A stretch of DNA of 34,164 nt from CF-96 sp028287605 (GTDB lineage: Bacteria; Chloroflexota; Dormibacteria; Aeolococcales; Aeolococcaceae), in the NCBI GenBank assembly GCA_034666465.1, contig JAXDLT010000114.1, positions 1-34,164 of the forward strand. Reading direction: 5' to 3'. The first letter of the stretch is position 1; each line of letters opens with the position of its first letter. Shown in pieces: positions 8,119-14,722 of the stretch. The translations under genes and the position numbers were made by a program. The notes under the pieces are model-generated. The model did not search any database, was not told the DNA's origin, and was given only the letters and a program-made list of their open reading frames with translations.

Positions 8119-8363
8119 CAGCACTCGCCGGGCACGGCCGGGCGCAGGTCCACCGCCTGGCGCAGCTGCACGAGGTCGCCGGCGGGCGGCAGGCCGTCGA
8201 GGCGGACCTGCAGGCCGCCACTCCACGGCCACGGGCCGCCCGACACCAGCGCGCTCGCACTGCCGTCCTCGTGATGGGTGATGCCGACGACCCGACCGAG
8301 CGGGTGTCCCCGCTCGTCGACCACCCGGCACCCGATGTACCGCCGAAGCCTCTCCGCGTTCAC
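8118..8363 (-). CDS. PRC-barrel-like small protein
   Basis: An 81-residue soluble protein. The stretch YIGCRVVDERGHPLGRVVG followed by HHEDGSASALVSGG resembles the beta-barrel core of PRC-barrel proteins, which are used in RNA processing and regulatory roles. The only credible start is GTG 8361-8363: an in-frame TAG lies four codons upstream and no Shine-Dalgarno is present. A TAGCCT hexamer 6 nt before GTG would make the transcript leaderless. The stop is 24 nt before the next gene, so it probably heads the kdp operon. Its role there is unknown, and the family call is by pattern only. Confidence 0.6.
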   Translation of the reverse strand: MNAERLRRYIGCRVVDERGHPLGRVVGITHHEDGSASALVSGGPWPWSGGLQVRLDGLPPAGDLVQLRQAVDLRPAVPGEC

Positions 8364-8369
8364 GAGACG

Positions 8370-8375
8370 AGGCTA
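8370..8375 (-). promoter_or_regulatory. Candidate -10 box of the kdp operon
   Basis: TAGCCT on the minus strand fits the TANNNT pattern of GC-rich bacteria and lies 6 nt before the GTG start, which would give a leaderless mRNA. A TTGAGG lies upstream, but its 21-nt spacing is too long for a standard -35 box, so the promoter is tentative. Confidence 0.25.
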
Positions 8376-8448
8376 GTCGACACACCCTGAACGATCCCTC
8401 AACGCCGTCCGGGAGACCCACGGCGCCGCTGCGGCACCAGAGCGCAAA

Positions 8449-8466
8449 AATTACAGTTCTGTTATT
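8449..8466. repeat. AT-rich inverted repeat (candidate operator)
   Basis: AATTACAG-TT-CTGTTATT, an 8-bp dyad with one mismatch in a strongly AT-rich island within a 70% GC context. It lies between the divergent kdp operon and the small plus-strand ORFs. A related sequence occurs at 10661-10676. Confidence 0.5.
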
Positions 8467-8508
8467 CTAACGGCTGGCCAGACCGACCTCGGTGGAGGAT
8501 TCAACAGA

Positions 8509-8736
8509 ATGCATCGGAGAAGCGGAGCGGCCGACGTGACCGCGCCGGCGCGAGCCGTCCCACCGAGGGTTGTCCCCGCAGCCCACCGCTCGCGGCCCCG
8601 TCACCGCCCCACCCCGGTGACACACCGCCACCTCCGCATGCCCCACACCTTGCCGGGCCTTCCTGCCTCCGTCACGAGAGGGCGTCGCCCACCTCCTTCC
8701 TCTCCCCCTCTACCCCTCCGCCCGCATTCCCGATGA
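8509..8736 (+). CDS. Small Arg/Pro-rich ORF, unknown
   Basis: A 75-residue ORF rich in Arg, Pro and His with no recognisable domain. Support comes from context only: GGAGG lies 10 nt before the ATG, and its stop overlaps the next start as ATGA, the usual sign of translational coupling. The composition is also what random GC-rich sequence would give, so it may be a leader reading frame rather than a functional protein. Confidence 0.3.
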   Translation: MHRRSGAADVTAPARAVPPRVVPAAHRSRPRHRPTPVTHRHLRMPHTLPGLPASVTRGRRPPPSSPPLPLRPHSR

Positions 8737-8927
8737 GGCGGACCGACAGCCCTGACGAGAGAGGGGAGGCCCGGCTCCTCCCCGCGGACGTGGTGGTGCG
8801 GCGCACGGCGCTGCGACGCAGGCGGCGCCGGGCGGCGCGCACCGGCCAGGTCACGTCCGCGGCGATCATCCTGGTGTCGGCATGGGCGGTCCTCGCCGCC
8901 ACCACGGACATCGTCCTCGGCCACTGA
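8733..8927 (+). CDS. Small membrane protein, unknown
   Basis: A 64-residue ORF with an Arg-rich N-terminal half (TALRRRRRRAARTG) followed by one hydrophobic helix, SAAIILVSAWAVLAATTDIV. The basic-then-hydrophobic layout predicts an N-in, single-span membrane protein. There is no own ribosome site; the ATG overlaps the upstream stop by ATGA. No family is recognised. Confidence 0.4.
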   Translation: MRRTDSPDERGEARLLPADVVVRRTALRRRRRRAARTGQVTSAAIILVSAWAVLAATTDIVLGH

Positions 8928-9034
8928 GCGCCTGCCGGCTGCCGGTGCACCGGCTCACGATCCCCGTGCGGTCCGTCGAGCGGGCAACCGTACGACGAAA
9001 TTGTCGATAACAGGACCGTCGCGCCGGCGTGCTC

Positions 9035-9054
9035 TCCGCGCGGCGCCGCGCGGA
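9035..9054. repeat. 20-bp perfect palindrome
   Basis: TCCGCGCGGC followed by its exact complement GCCGCGCGGA, between two plus-strand genes. It could be a hairpin terminating the small membrane gene or a protein-binding site. The rest of the 8928-9179 spacer shows only a CATACTGTG at 9061, which contains the -10-like TACTGT, and the ribosome site of the next gene. Confidence 0.5.
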
Positions 9055-9179
9055 ACGGCGCATACTGTGATTCGGGTCGCTCCCAGCACCCCTGAACGGG
9101 CGCGCCGTTCGGCGCACGGGTTTCCGGTTCCTCTCGGTTCACGCGAGCGTGCGTCCGCTCCGCGTGGAGGAAACCACGA

Positions 9180-9932
9180 ATGGCCGCCCGCAGGCCCGAC
9201 AACAAGAACCTGGTCACACCTGCCGCGCGGGACGGGAACGGCCACGACGCCGCGAGGACGGCGGCGCGTGCGCTCGCCGACGCGACCGCGCGCATCAGCG
9301 ACCAGTCGGGACGGCTGGACGGCGAGGACGCCGATGGCGCGACCGCCGAGGACGCCGCCCACTGGATCGCCGTCTACAGCGAGCTCCTCTCCTTCAAGGC
9401 CGAGCTGCTCGAGATCACGGCGAGGCGGCGAGGCAGCATGTCGAAGGACGCCCGCGGCGAGGCGGAGGACGACGACATGGTGATCGGCGCCCAGGCCGAC
9501 AAGTACACCCGGCGGCTTCGGGAGTGGAGGGCTCAGGTCGCCTCCGGGTCGCCGGTCACCCCGGGCACGCCCACCTTCGCCCTCTTCGTGGAGGGCCGCG
9601 CCCGAACCTTCGGGCACCTGCTCATCGATCCCTGGAAGAGAACGGTGGTGAACCATGGCCGGCCGCAGCGGCTGACCCCCGGCGACTGGCAGCTGCTGCG
9701 CACCTTTCTCGAGCACCCCGGCGAGACCCTCTCGCGGGCTGAGCTCGCCGCCGGTGTCGGAGCCGACGGATTCGAGTCTCCGTTCGGCCAGGTGGCCGTC
9801 TACGTGTCGCGCCTGCGGCGCAAGCTCGAGTCCGGCAACGGGGACCCACCGCTGATCGAAACGGTGCGGGGGTACGGATACCGGCTGACGCTGCCACTCG
9901 AGAACGGCAACGCGGTGGCCGGGCCGGCGTGA
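9180..9932 (+). CDS. OmpR-type winged-helix DNA-binding protein without receiver domain
   Basis: A 250-residue protein with GGAGG 9 nt before its ATG. Residues about 150-240 are a complete Trans_Reg_C winged helix: LTPGDWQLLRTFLEHPGETL, then SRAELAAGV, the recognition region QVAVYVSRLRRKLE and the wing IETVRGYGYRL. The first 145 residues are charged and helical, not a response-regulator receiver: no Asp pocket or Lys signature. DNA binding is therefore not controlled by aspartyl phosphorylation in the usual way. Whether it replaces the missing KdpE for the divergent kdp operon 0.8 kb away is inference. A hairpin follows the stop. Confidence 0.85.
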   Translation: MAARRPDNKNLVTPAARDGNGHDAARTAARALADATARISDQSGRLDGEDADGATAEDAAHWIAVYSELLSFKAELLEITARRRGSMSKDARGEAEDDDMVIGAQADKYTRRLREWRAQVASGSPVTPGTPTFALFVEGRARTFGHLLIDPWKRTVVNHGRPQRLTPGDWQLLRTFLEHPGETLSRAELAAGVGADGFESPFGQVAVYVSRLRRKLESGNGDPPLIETVRGYGYRLTLPLENGNAVAGPA

Positions 9933-9951
9933 CCTCCGCCGCCGCCGGAGG
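9933..9951. terminator. Hairpin between convergent genes
   Basis: CCTCCG, 7-nt loop, CGGAGG directly after the stop of the winged-helix gene and before the stop of the convergent gene at 9967. It has no T-run. It is probably a bidirectional terminator, with modest support. Confidence 0.4.
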
Positions 9952-9966
9952 GCGTTCGGCGCCGCG

Positions 9967-10311
9967 TCACTTGGGGTCGTCCTGCACCGTGTACACCTGC
10001 CGGGATGGAAGCACCGCCTCGAGCACCTGCTCCTGGAGGTCGAGGAGGGCGGCGTGGAGCAGTCTCGTGTCCGACGCCCCGCTGACGTCGGCGGTGAGGG
10101 GCACGAGCACGGACAGGTGCTCGAGCTGCCGGCACACGTGGTCGTCGATCACCGTCCTCCCGGCGAGGTGGCGCAGCTCCAGCACGTCGATGATGCGATC
10201 GATGGCCACCAGCGGCGCGCGCAGTCTGCGGTGGCGATCGGCGATGCCGCGATAGCGCGCCAGCATGGTGGCCTGCACGCCGACTGCAGTTGCGATCTGC
10301 GTCCCCTGCAT
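9967..10311 (-). CDS. Conserved-looking hypothetical, helical, 114 residues
   Basis: A soluble, mostly helical 114-residue protein with no family I recognise. It contains RYRGIADRHRRLRAPLVAID and a C-terminal helix LLHAALLDLQEQVLEAVL. The ATG shares one base with the stop of the upstream zinc-motif gene (TGATG), and AGGA lies 9 nt upstream, so the two are a translationally coupled pair. The tight coupling suggests the two products act together. Confidence 0.6.
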   Translation of the reverse strand: MQGTQIATAVGVQATMLARYRGIADRHRRLRAPLVAIDRIIDVLELRHLAGRTVIDDHVCRQLEHLSVLVPLTADVSGASDTRLLHAALLDLQEQVLEAVLPSRQVYTVQDDPK

Positions 10312-10544
10312 CAGTGCACGTCCTGGACTGCGAGGAGCGGCGGGGCCAGGGCCACCTCGACCGGAGTCAGGGTGAGCACGGATTCGATGTGGATGCCGTG
10401 ATCACGCCGCGCGGCAGTCAGGCAGGTCATCGAGCAGTATCGTCCCCGCGCCTCCGTCGGCTCCTTGTGGAGATCGAAGAGATCGCCGCAGCGGGCACAC
10501 GTCCCGAAGCGAAGCCCCGGACGGCGGGTGTGATGTCCTTTCAT
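10311..10544 (-). CDS. Small zinc-motif (treble-clef-like) protein
   Basis: A 77-residue protein with CARCGDLFDLHKEP and then RGRYCSMTCLTAARR: a CxxC...CxxxC pattern like the short FCS/treble-clef zinc sites with an RYCS..C core found in many actinobacterial small proteins. The rest, HIESVLTLTPVEVALAPPLL, is unassigned. The gene is first of a two-gene unit with the 114-residue protein. Its ribosome site is weak. The divergent neighbour at 10822 has a related Cys motif. A nucleic-acid or protein-binding role is inference. Confidence 0.6.
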   Translation of the reverse strand: MKGHHTRRPGLRFGTCARCGDLFDLHKEPTEARGRYCSMTCLTAARRDHGIHIESVLTLTPVEVALAPPLLAVQDVH

Positions 10545-10595
10545 GTCCCTGACCGAGAAACCGGTGCTGTCTGCACGTGACGCCCTCGATTGCCC

Positions 10596-10614
10596 GCATC
10601 ACGGGGAGTGATGC
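10596..10614. repeat. Inverted repeat in divergent spacer
   Basis: GCATCAC-GGGGA-GTGATGC, a perfect 7-bp dyad flanked by GATTGC and GCAATC, 50 nt upstream of the minus-strand zinc-motif gene. The position suits an operator or a 5'-UTR hairpin. Confidence 0.5.
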
Positions 10615-10660
10615 AATCCCAGCGGTCCCGACGACCCGCGAGATCTCGGCGCCCCTGAAT

Positions 10661-10676
10661 ATTACATTCTAGTAAT
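10661..10676. repeat. AT-rich inverted repeat (candidate operator)
   Basis: ATTAC-ATTCTA-GTAAT in the spacer between two divergent zinc-motif genes. It shares the ATTACA/TTCT/GT-AT arrangement with the dyad at 8449-8466. The remainder of the 10545-10821 spacer shows no gene or known riboswitch. Confidence 0.5.
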
Positions 10677-10821
10677 GCTGGTCCCTCTTGGCAAGCAGCA
10701 GGTTTCCGGTGATAGCAGTCACACGGCCAGGGAACCGAACCCTTCCCCATTTGGTGGCGGCGTTGCCGACAGGAATCCACTGCGCTGGGACGGAGGGATC
10801 ACCCGGGGCCATTTCCCTGCC

Positions 10822-11481
10822 ATGATGGCGAGGATGGACACCCCGCGGGGGGCCGCCGGCGCCCCCACCGTCTGCGCGAACCAGGGGTGCGTGAACCTCG
10901 TGCCCCAGCCCGCCCATGGTGGCCCGCCGCGCCGCTACTGCTCCGACGGCTGCCGATCCACCGACCGCCGGAGGAGGAGCGCCCGCGCCGGCGGGGGTGC
11001 GAAGACGGGCGTCGTGCCCCTGTCCGTGGTGCACGAGGACGGCGGGGCCGGCCTGGTCACGGAGCTGCGGGCTCTCAGTGCCCGCCTTGCGGAACTCGCC
11101 CACGCCGTCGACTCCGCCCTCGTCGAGGCGGAGGTCGACGCCGTGTCGGCCCGGGTCGCGAGCATCGAGGCGACCGCCGCCGAGCACCTCGCCGAGCGCC
11201 AGGCCGCCGAGGAGCGCCAGGCGGGCCTGGCCGCGGAGGAGGCGGCCGAGGTCGCCGAGGAGCGCGCCGCGCAGCTCGCCGCCCAGGCGGACCAGGACGC
11301 CGCGAGCATCGCCGCCCTGACGAGGTCGCTCCGTACCGCCGAGGATCGGGCGGCAGCACTCACCGCGGAGCTCGCGGCCCTTCGCACCCTGATCGCCAGC
11401 CCGACCGATCTCTCGGGCGAGGTCGCGTCCAGATCGTGGTCCACGGAGCAGAAGCCCCGGGCTCCCCGGTCGGCGGGCTGA
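10822..11481 (+). CDS. Zinc-motif protein with long coiled coil
   Basis: About 219 residues from ATG 10822 (ATGs at 10825 and 10834 also possible; no clear ribosome site). An N-terminal motif VCANQGCVNL ... RRYCSDGCRSTDRRRR gives a CxxxxC...CxxxC zinc site followed by a basic patch. Residues about 70-195 are an Ala/Glu/Arg heptad-like coiled coil (ATAAEHLAERQAAEERQAG, then EEAAEVAEERAAQLAAQ). The layout resembles actinobacterial zinc-motif/coiled-coil proteins and superficially KfrA-type DNA-binding proteins. Function unknown; a DNA-associated scaffold is possible. Confidence 0.65.
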   Translation: MMARMDTPRGAAGAPTVCANQGCVNLVPQPAHGGPPRRYCSDGCRSTDRRRRSARAGGGAKTGVVPLSVVHEDGGAGLVTELRALSARLAELAHAVDSALVEAEVDAVSARVASIEATAAEHLAERQAAEERQAGLAAEEAAEVAEERAAQLAAQADQDAASIAALTRSLRTAEDRAAALTAELAALRTLIASPTDLSGEVASRSWSTEQKPRAPRSAG

Positions 11482-11494
11482 CGCCGGGTCAGCC
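11476..11494. terminator. Bidirectional hairpin spanning both stop codons
   Basis: GGCTGAC, GCCGG loop, GTCAGCC. The TGA of the plus-strand coiled-coil gene lies in the left arm and the stop of the convergent winged-helix gene in the right arm. Confidence 0.55.
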
Positions 11495-12145
11495 GGCGGC
11501 GCTGTCCTCGGAGTCGTTGGAGACCTCGCCCGCGGCCTCGGCGACCAGCCGGTAGCCACGGTGGCGGACCGTCTGGATGAGCTGCGGCCCCCCTCTCCCA
11601 TCGGAGCGACCACCCTCGGGATTGAGCTTTCGCCGGATCCGCGAGACATAGACGTCGACGGTGCTGCGCCGGTCGGGGTCGACCACGTCCCAGGCGTGCT
11701 CGGCGAGCTCCTCGCGGGACAGGACGGTACCGGGGTTGCGGAGGAGGACGCAGAGGAGGCGCCACTCGGCCGGCGTGAACCAGCTGGCCCGCCCCTTCCA
11801 CGTGACCATCAGCTGCGCGCCGTCGACGGTGAAGTCGCCCAGCTGGATGGGGCCGGCGAGGGGGCCGCGGATGTGGTCGGTGGCCCGGGACGCCCGCCCG
11901 CGGCTCGCGGGCTGGGGCTGCGCCGCCGGCTTGCGGCGACGGTCGCCGCGGGGCCGGGAGGCGGGTGAGTCCGCACCGGCTGCCCGGCGGTCGCCGGCCT
12001 TCGGCTCCGTCACCCGCGCGCGCTGACGCCGGTCGGCCGCCGGGACGACCTTCACCGAGCCGCGCGGCGCGGGTGACGTGGTCTCTCGCTCCGTCGCCCG
12101 GTCATCATCTCGACGCGCCACCGCGTGACTCCTCAATTCCCCCAT
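11489..12145 (-). CDS. OmpR-type winged-helix DNA-binding protein with disordered N-terminus
   Basis: A 218-residue protein from ATG 12143-12145, chosen because AGGTGG lies 5 nt upstream; a GTG three codons earlier is possible. Residues 1-95 are Arg/Ala/Pro-rich and probably disordered and basic. Residues about 97-205 form a Trans_Reg_C winged helix: FTPAEWRLLCVLLRNPGTVL, SREELAEHAWDV, STVDVYVSRIRRKLNPEGG and LIQTVRHRGYRLV. There is no receiver domain. It resembles the protein at 9180 in the DNA-binding half but not the N-terminus, so both are receiver-less OmpR relatives. Confidence 0.85.
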   Translation of the reverse strand: MGELRSHAVARRDDDRATERETTSPAPRGSVKVVPAADRRQRARVTEPKAGDRRAAGADSPASRPRGDRRRKPAAQPQPASRGRASRATDHIRGPLAGPIQLGDFTVDGAQLMVTWKGRASWFTPAEWRLLCVLLRNPGTVLSREELAEHAWDVVDPDRRSTVDVYVSRIRRKLNPEGGRSDGRGGPQLIQTVRHRGYRLVAEAAGEVSNDSEDSAAG

Positions 12146-12161
12146 GGCAACCACCTGATGA

Positions 12162-12167
12162 AGTATA
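12162..12167 (-). promoter_or_regulatory. Candidate -10 box (TATACT)
   Basis: TATACT on the minus strand lies about 16 nt before the start codon and just upstream of the ribosome site of the winged-helix gene. No good -35 match is seen. A GGCTC-GGT-GAGCC hairpin further upstream may end the phosphoribulokinase transcript. Confidence 0.4.
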
Positions 12168-12232
12168 GGCCTAGTTCTCTACATCCACCGGCTCACCGAG
12201 CCTTGCAATGTTGAAAGAAACCGAGGCGTCGG

Positions 12233-13237
12233 TCACAGAGGGGCGAGCTCCGACGCGATCTCCCGTCCCTCCGGCCCCTCGACGGTGGCGGCGGACGCCT
12301 CCGCCTGCAGCATGTGGTAGAGCAGGATGAGCTCGGTCAGGGCAAGCGGTTCGCTGCGCACCCCCGGCTCGAGCATGCCGAGCGAGTCGGGAAATGCGTC
12401 GGCAATGCCGAGGCCCTTCCAGATGTGGCCCTCGACCCGCCGGCTCAGCTCCGCCGGAGCGTGCCCGTGGATGTGCAGCGCATCGACGGGCTTCCCGTCG
12501 AGGTCACGCGCCAGCTTCAGGTGCACCGCCCTCCTGGCGTCATCGCCGAGGACGGCGGAGAGGTCGGGGTGGCTGATGGTCGGCCGGAGCAGCAGCGTGG
12601 CGCTGAGCGGATGGTCGCGGCTCGCGCCCTCGCTGGGCTCGAAGCGGACCACGATGTCGGCGCGGGCGCGTTGCGGGCGGATGAACGCGGCGGAGTCGGC
12701 CTCGCGACGCTCCAGCTCGGCGAGCACCTGCTCACGGTCGTAGCCGCGCTTGGTGCAGTCCCTCCGGATCTTCCACTCCCGGCGGATCTCCTCGGGCGGG
12801 TCGAGGTACACGCTGACGTCGAAGCACGATCGAGCGAGCCGGCTGTGCAGGGGAAGCAGGCCCTCGACGATGATGAACTCCCGCGGCTCGATCAGCTCGG
12901 GGCGACCGAAGGTCCCGGTGGCGTGGCTGTACGTCGGCTTGAGGATGGGCTGGCCGGTGGCGAGCAGCTGGAGGTGCTGCTCCATGATCGCCATGTGGTT
13001 GCACTCGGGGTGCAGTGGCGTGAAGGGGAGCGACCTGCGCTCCTCGCGGTCGTAGCGATGGTAGTCGTCGACACAGACGGCGGTGACCCGCTCAGGACCC
13101 AGCGACTGCACCAGCCCGCGGGTGAGGGTCGTCTTCCCGGCGGCGCTGTCGCCGGCGATGGCGAGCATGACCGGGCGCCGGCCGCCGCCAGTCGCAACCG
13201 TGCGAGCACGCTGCATGGCCATCATCTTGTGCGGCAC
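12233..13237 (-). CDS. Phosphoribulokinase-family kinase
   Basis: A 334-residue P-loop kinase. Walker A is GDSAAGKTT (residues 29-37), followed by the phosphoribulokinase signatures VDDYHRYDREERR, LHPECNHMAIMEQ, KPTYSHATGTF and EPREFIIVEGLLPLHS. These match phosphoribulokinase (ribulose-5-phosphate to ribulose-1,5-bisphosphate, Calvin cycle) better than uridine kinase, which is shorter. The C-terminal third (HIHGHAPAELSRRVEGHIWK) is typical of longer PRK forms. GTG 13235-13237 has GAGGG 7 nt upstream. No RuBisCO or other Calvin gene is in the window, so pathway membership is inferred. Confidence 0.82.
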   Translation of the reverse strand: MPHKMMAMQRARTVATGGGRRPVMLAIAGDSAAGKTTLTRGLVQSLGPERVTAVCVDDYHRYDREERRSLPFTPLHPECNHMAIMEQHLQLLATGQPILKPTYSHATGTFGRPELIEPREFIIVEGLLPLHSRLARSCFDVSVYLDPPEEIRREWKIRRDCTKRGYDREQVLAELERREADSAAFIRPQRARADIVVRFEPSEGASRDHPLSATLLLRPTISHPDLSAVLGDDARRAVHLKLARDLDGKPVDALHIHGHAPAELSRRVEGHIWKGLGIADAFPDSLGMLEPGVRSEPLALTELILLYHMLQAEASAATVEGPEGREIASELAPL

Positions 13238-13291
13238 ATCGGGTCCCTCGGTCGTCGCCAGCCTGCCTCGTTGGTAGGATTGTTATGATGG

Positions 13292-13525
13292 TCAGTGTAC
13301 TCCTCCCGGGTCGTGGGGAGGCGGACGGTCGGTGCCCGCGCCGACCTGTCCGAGCGACAGGGCGAAGGCCTCGCAGTCGGAACGCCGGATGCGAAGGTGC
13401 CCCCCCGACGTGCGCCAGCCGGCGAGCATGCCCTCGCGCACGGCACGGCGGATGGTCGACCGGCCCAGCCGGCAGAGCTCGGCCGCCTGGCCCACGCTGA
13501 GGACGTCGTGGTCCGGGATCTCCAT
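13292..13525 (-). CDS. Excisionase/BldC-type helix-turn-helix protein
   Basis: A 77-residue DNA-binding protein of the MerR-like excisionase superfamily: LSVGQAAELCRLGRSTIRRA, then VREGMLAGWRTSGGHLRIRRSD. The GGHLRI wing is characteristic. The ATG is directly preceded by CGGAGG with no spacer, so the exact start is uncertain. It lies 54 nt upstream of the phosphoribulokinase gene on the same strand and may regulate it or be co-transcribed. No phage or integrase is nearby, so a BldC-like regulatory role is likelier than excision. Confidence 0.82.
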   Translation of the reverse strand: MEIPDHDVLSVGQAAELCRLGRSTIRRAVREGMLAGWRTSGGHLRIRRSDCEAFALSLGQVGAGTDRPPPHDPGGVH

Positions 13526-13567
13526 CCTCCGGGTGAGAGGGTGACGCCGCGGAGCCGGCGGCCTGCG

Positions 13568-13612
13568 GGCGCCGGCTGGAGGTCGCCCCGGTGGACGACC
13601 CCAGCCGGCGCC
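13568..13612 (-). terminator. Strong stem-loop after the LPXTG gene
   Basis: GGCGCCGGCTGG and CCAGCCGGCGCC form a perfect 12-bp stem with a 21-nt loop, starting about 14 nt beyond the LPXTG-protein stop. No T-run follows, but it probably separates the sortase unit from the HTH/kinase unit. Confidence 0.5.
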
Positions 13613-13625
13613 GGTGCGCGCCGCC

Positions 13626-14702
13626 CTAGTAGGCGCGACGCCGGCGCAGGGTCGCCGCGAGCACCGCCGCGCCGCCCGTCAGCAGAAGCAGGCCCGAGAG
13701 GCCGAGGGCGACGCCGGCGCTGGGCACGCCGAGAGCCGCACCCTCCTGGGGGGCGCCGCCGCCGGTGGCGGGCAGCGTCGGCGGGGCGGGCGCGGTCACA
13801 CCGGTGCCCCCGACGGAGTCGGCGGTGAGAACCCCGGCGGTCTGGCCCTGCTGGCCGAGCAGGTCGCCCACGGTGCCCACCTTCGAGCTCGCATTTCCTC
13901 CGGAGGCGTTCACCTGCAGCAGCACGACGCCCACCACGCCGGGCACCGTGATCGGAATGCCGCCGGCCTGCTGGGAGGTGCCGACCTTCTGACCGTTGAT
14001 GCCCACCAGGTAGGCGGTGCCGGTGTTGTTGCTCGAGGCGTCCGAGTGCAGCAGGATCAGCACCAGCGCACCGTTCTCGAGGTTGAGGTCGACGCCGTTG
14101 TTGGCGCCGCTGCCCGACGAGGCGAGGGTGCCGCCACTGGCGTCACTGGTGGCCTCGAGCACCGCCACGGTGAGGATCCCGCCGCCCTGCGGCCCGTTGG
14201 GGCCGAGCGCGAGGTCGGCCAGCGCGGCGCGGGAGTGCGCCGTCGACGTGGGACCGGTGGCGTTGGACACCTTCCAGTCGGCGATCGCCAGCGCGAGCAG
14301 CGGGTTGACCGGGATCGCCAGCAGCGCCCCCCCGTTGGTGCCGTCACCACCGGGGATCTCCCCGCCGGAGAGGTCGTTTCCCAGCAGCCGCAGGGCGATC
14401 GCCCGCGAGCGTGCCTGGCCGTCGCCCGCCGAGGCGGACGTGCAGTCGATGCAGGTGTTGAGCGCGTTGACCTGGAGCGCGCTGGCGCTGGAGCTGCCGG
14501 GGGGAGCCGGGGTCACCACCACGTCCTGCCCGGCGATCACACCCGGCAGCACCTCGTCGATGGCCGCGCCCGGCAGGATGAGCTGTCCCGGGTCCGGCGC
14601 GCCCGGGGGCATCACCTCGGCCGAGACCGCCGGCCCCCCCCCGAGCAGCAGCAGCGCCGACGCTGACAACCCGGCCGCCCACCGAAGCATGGATACGCGC
14701 AT
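13626..14702 (-). CDS. LPXTG cell-wall-anchored surface protein
   Basis: A 358-residue protein with an ideal AGGAGG 6 nt before its ATG. Residues 1-28 are a signal peptide (MLRWAAGLSASALLLLGG...VSA). The body is Gly/Ala/Ser/Asn-rich with few charges and includes a NTCIDC pair. The C-terminus is a full sortase signal: LPATGGG from residue 310, a hydrophobic helix (LGLSGLLLLTGGAAVLAATL) and RRRRAY. Sortase would cleave between T and G and link the protein to the wall. The sortase gene lies 20 nt upstream in the same operon, so they are probably enzyme and substrate. Function of the body is unknown. Confidence 0.88.
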   Translation of the reverse strand: MRVSMLRWAAGLSASALLLLGGGPAVSAEVMPPGAPDPGQLILPGAAIDEVLPGVIAGQDVVVTPAPPGSSSASALQVNALNTCIDCTSASAGDGQARSRAIALRLLGNDLSGGEIPGGDGTNGGALLAIPVNPLLALAIADWKVSNATGPTSTAHSRAALADLALGPNGPQGGGILTVAVLEATSDASGGTLASSGSGANNGVDLNLENGALVLILLHSDASSNNTGTAYLVGINGQKVGTSQQAGGIPITVPGVVGVVLLQVNASGGNASSKVGTVGDLLGQQGQTAGVLTADSVGGTGVTAPAPPTLPATGGGAPQEGAALGVPSAGVALGLSGLLLLTGGAAVLAATLRRRRAY

Positions 14703-14722
14703 GACTTTCCTCCTCCCCTGGC

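Noticed and set aside
8376..8480. Possible c-di-AMP (ydaO) or other riboswitch before the kdp operon
   Set aside because: None of the conserved ydaO core elements are present, and the putative transcript may be leaderless.
10675..10821. N-terminal extension of the coiled-coil zinc protein from ATG 10675
   Set aside because: No ribosome site, the ATG lies inside an AT-rich dyad, and the extension is not protein-like.
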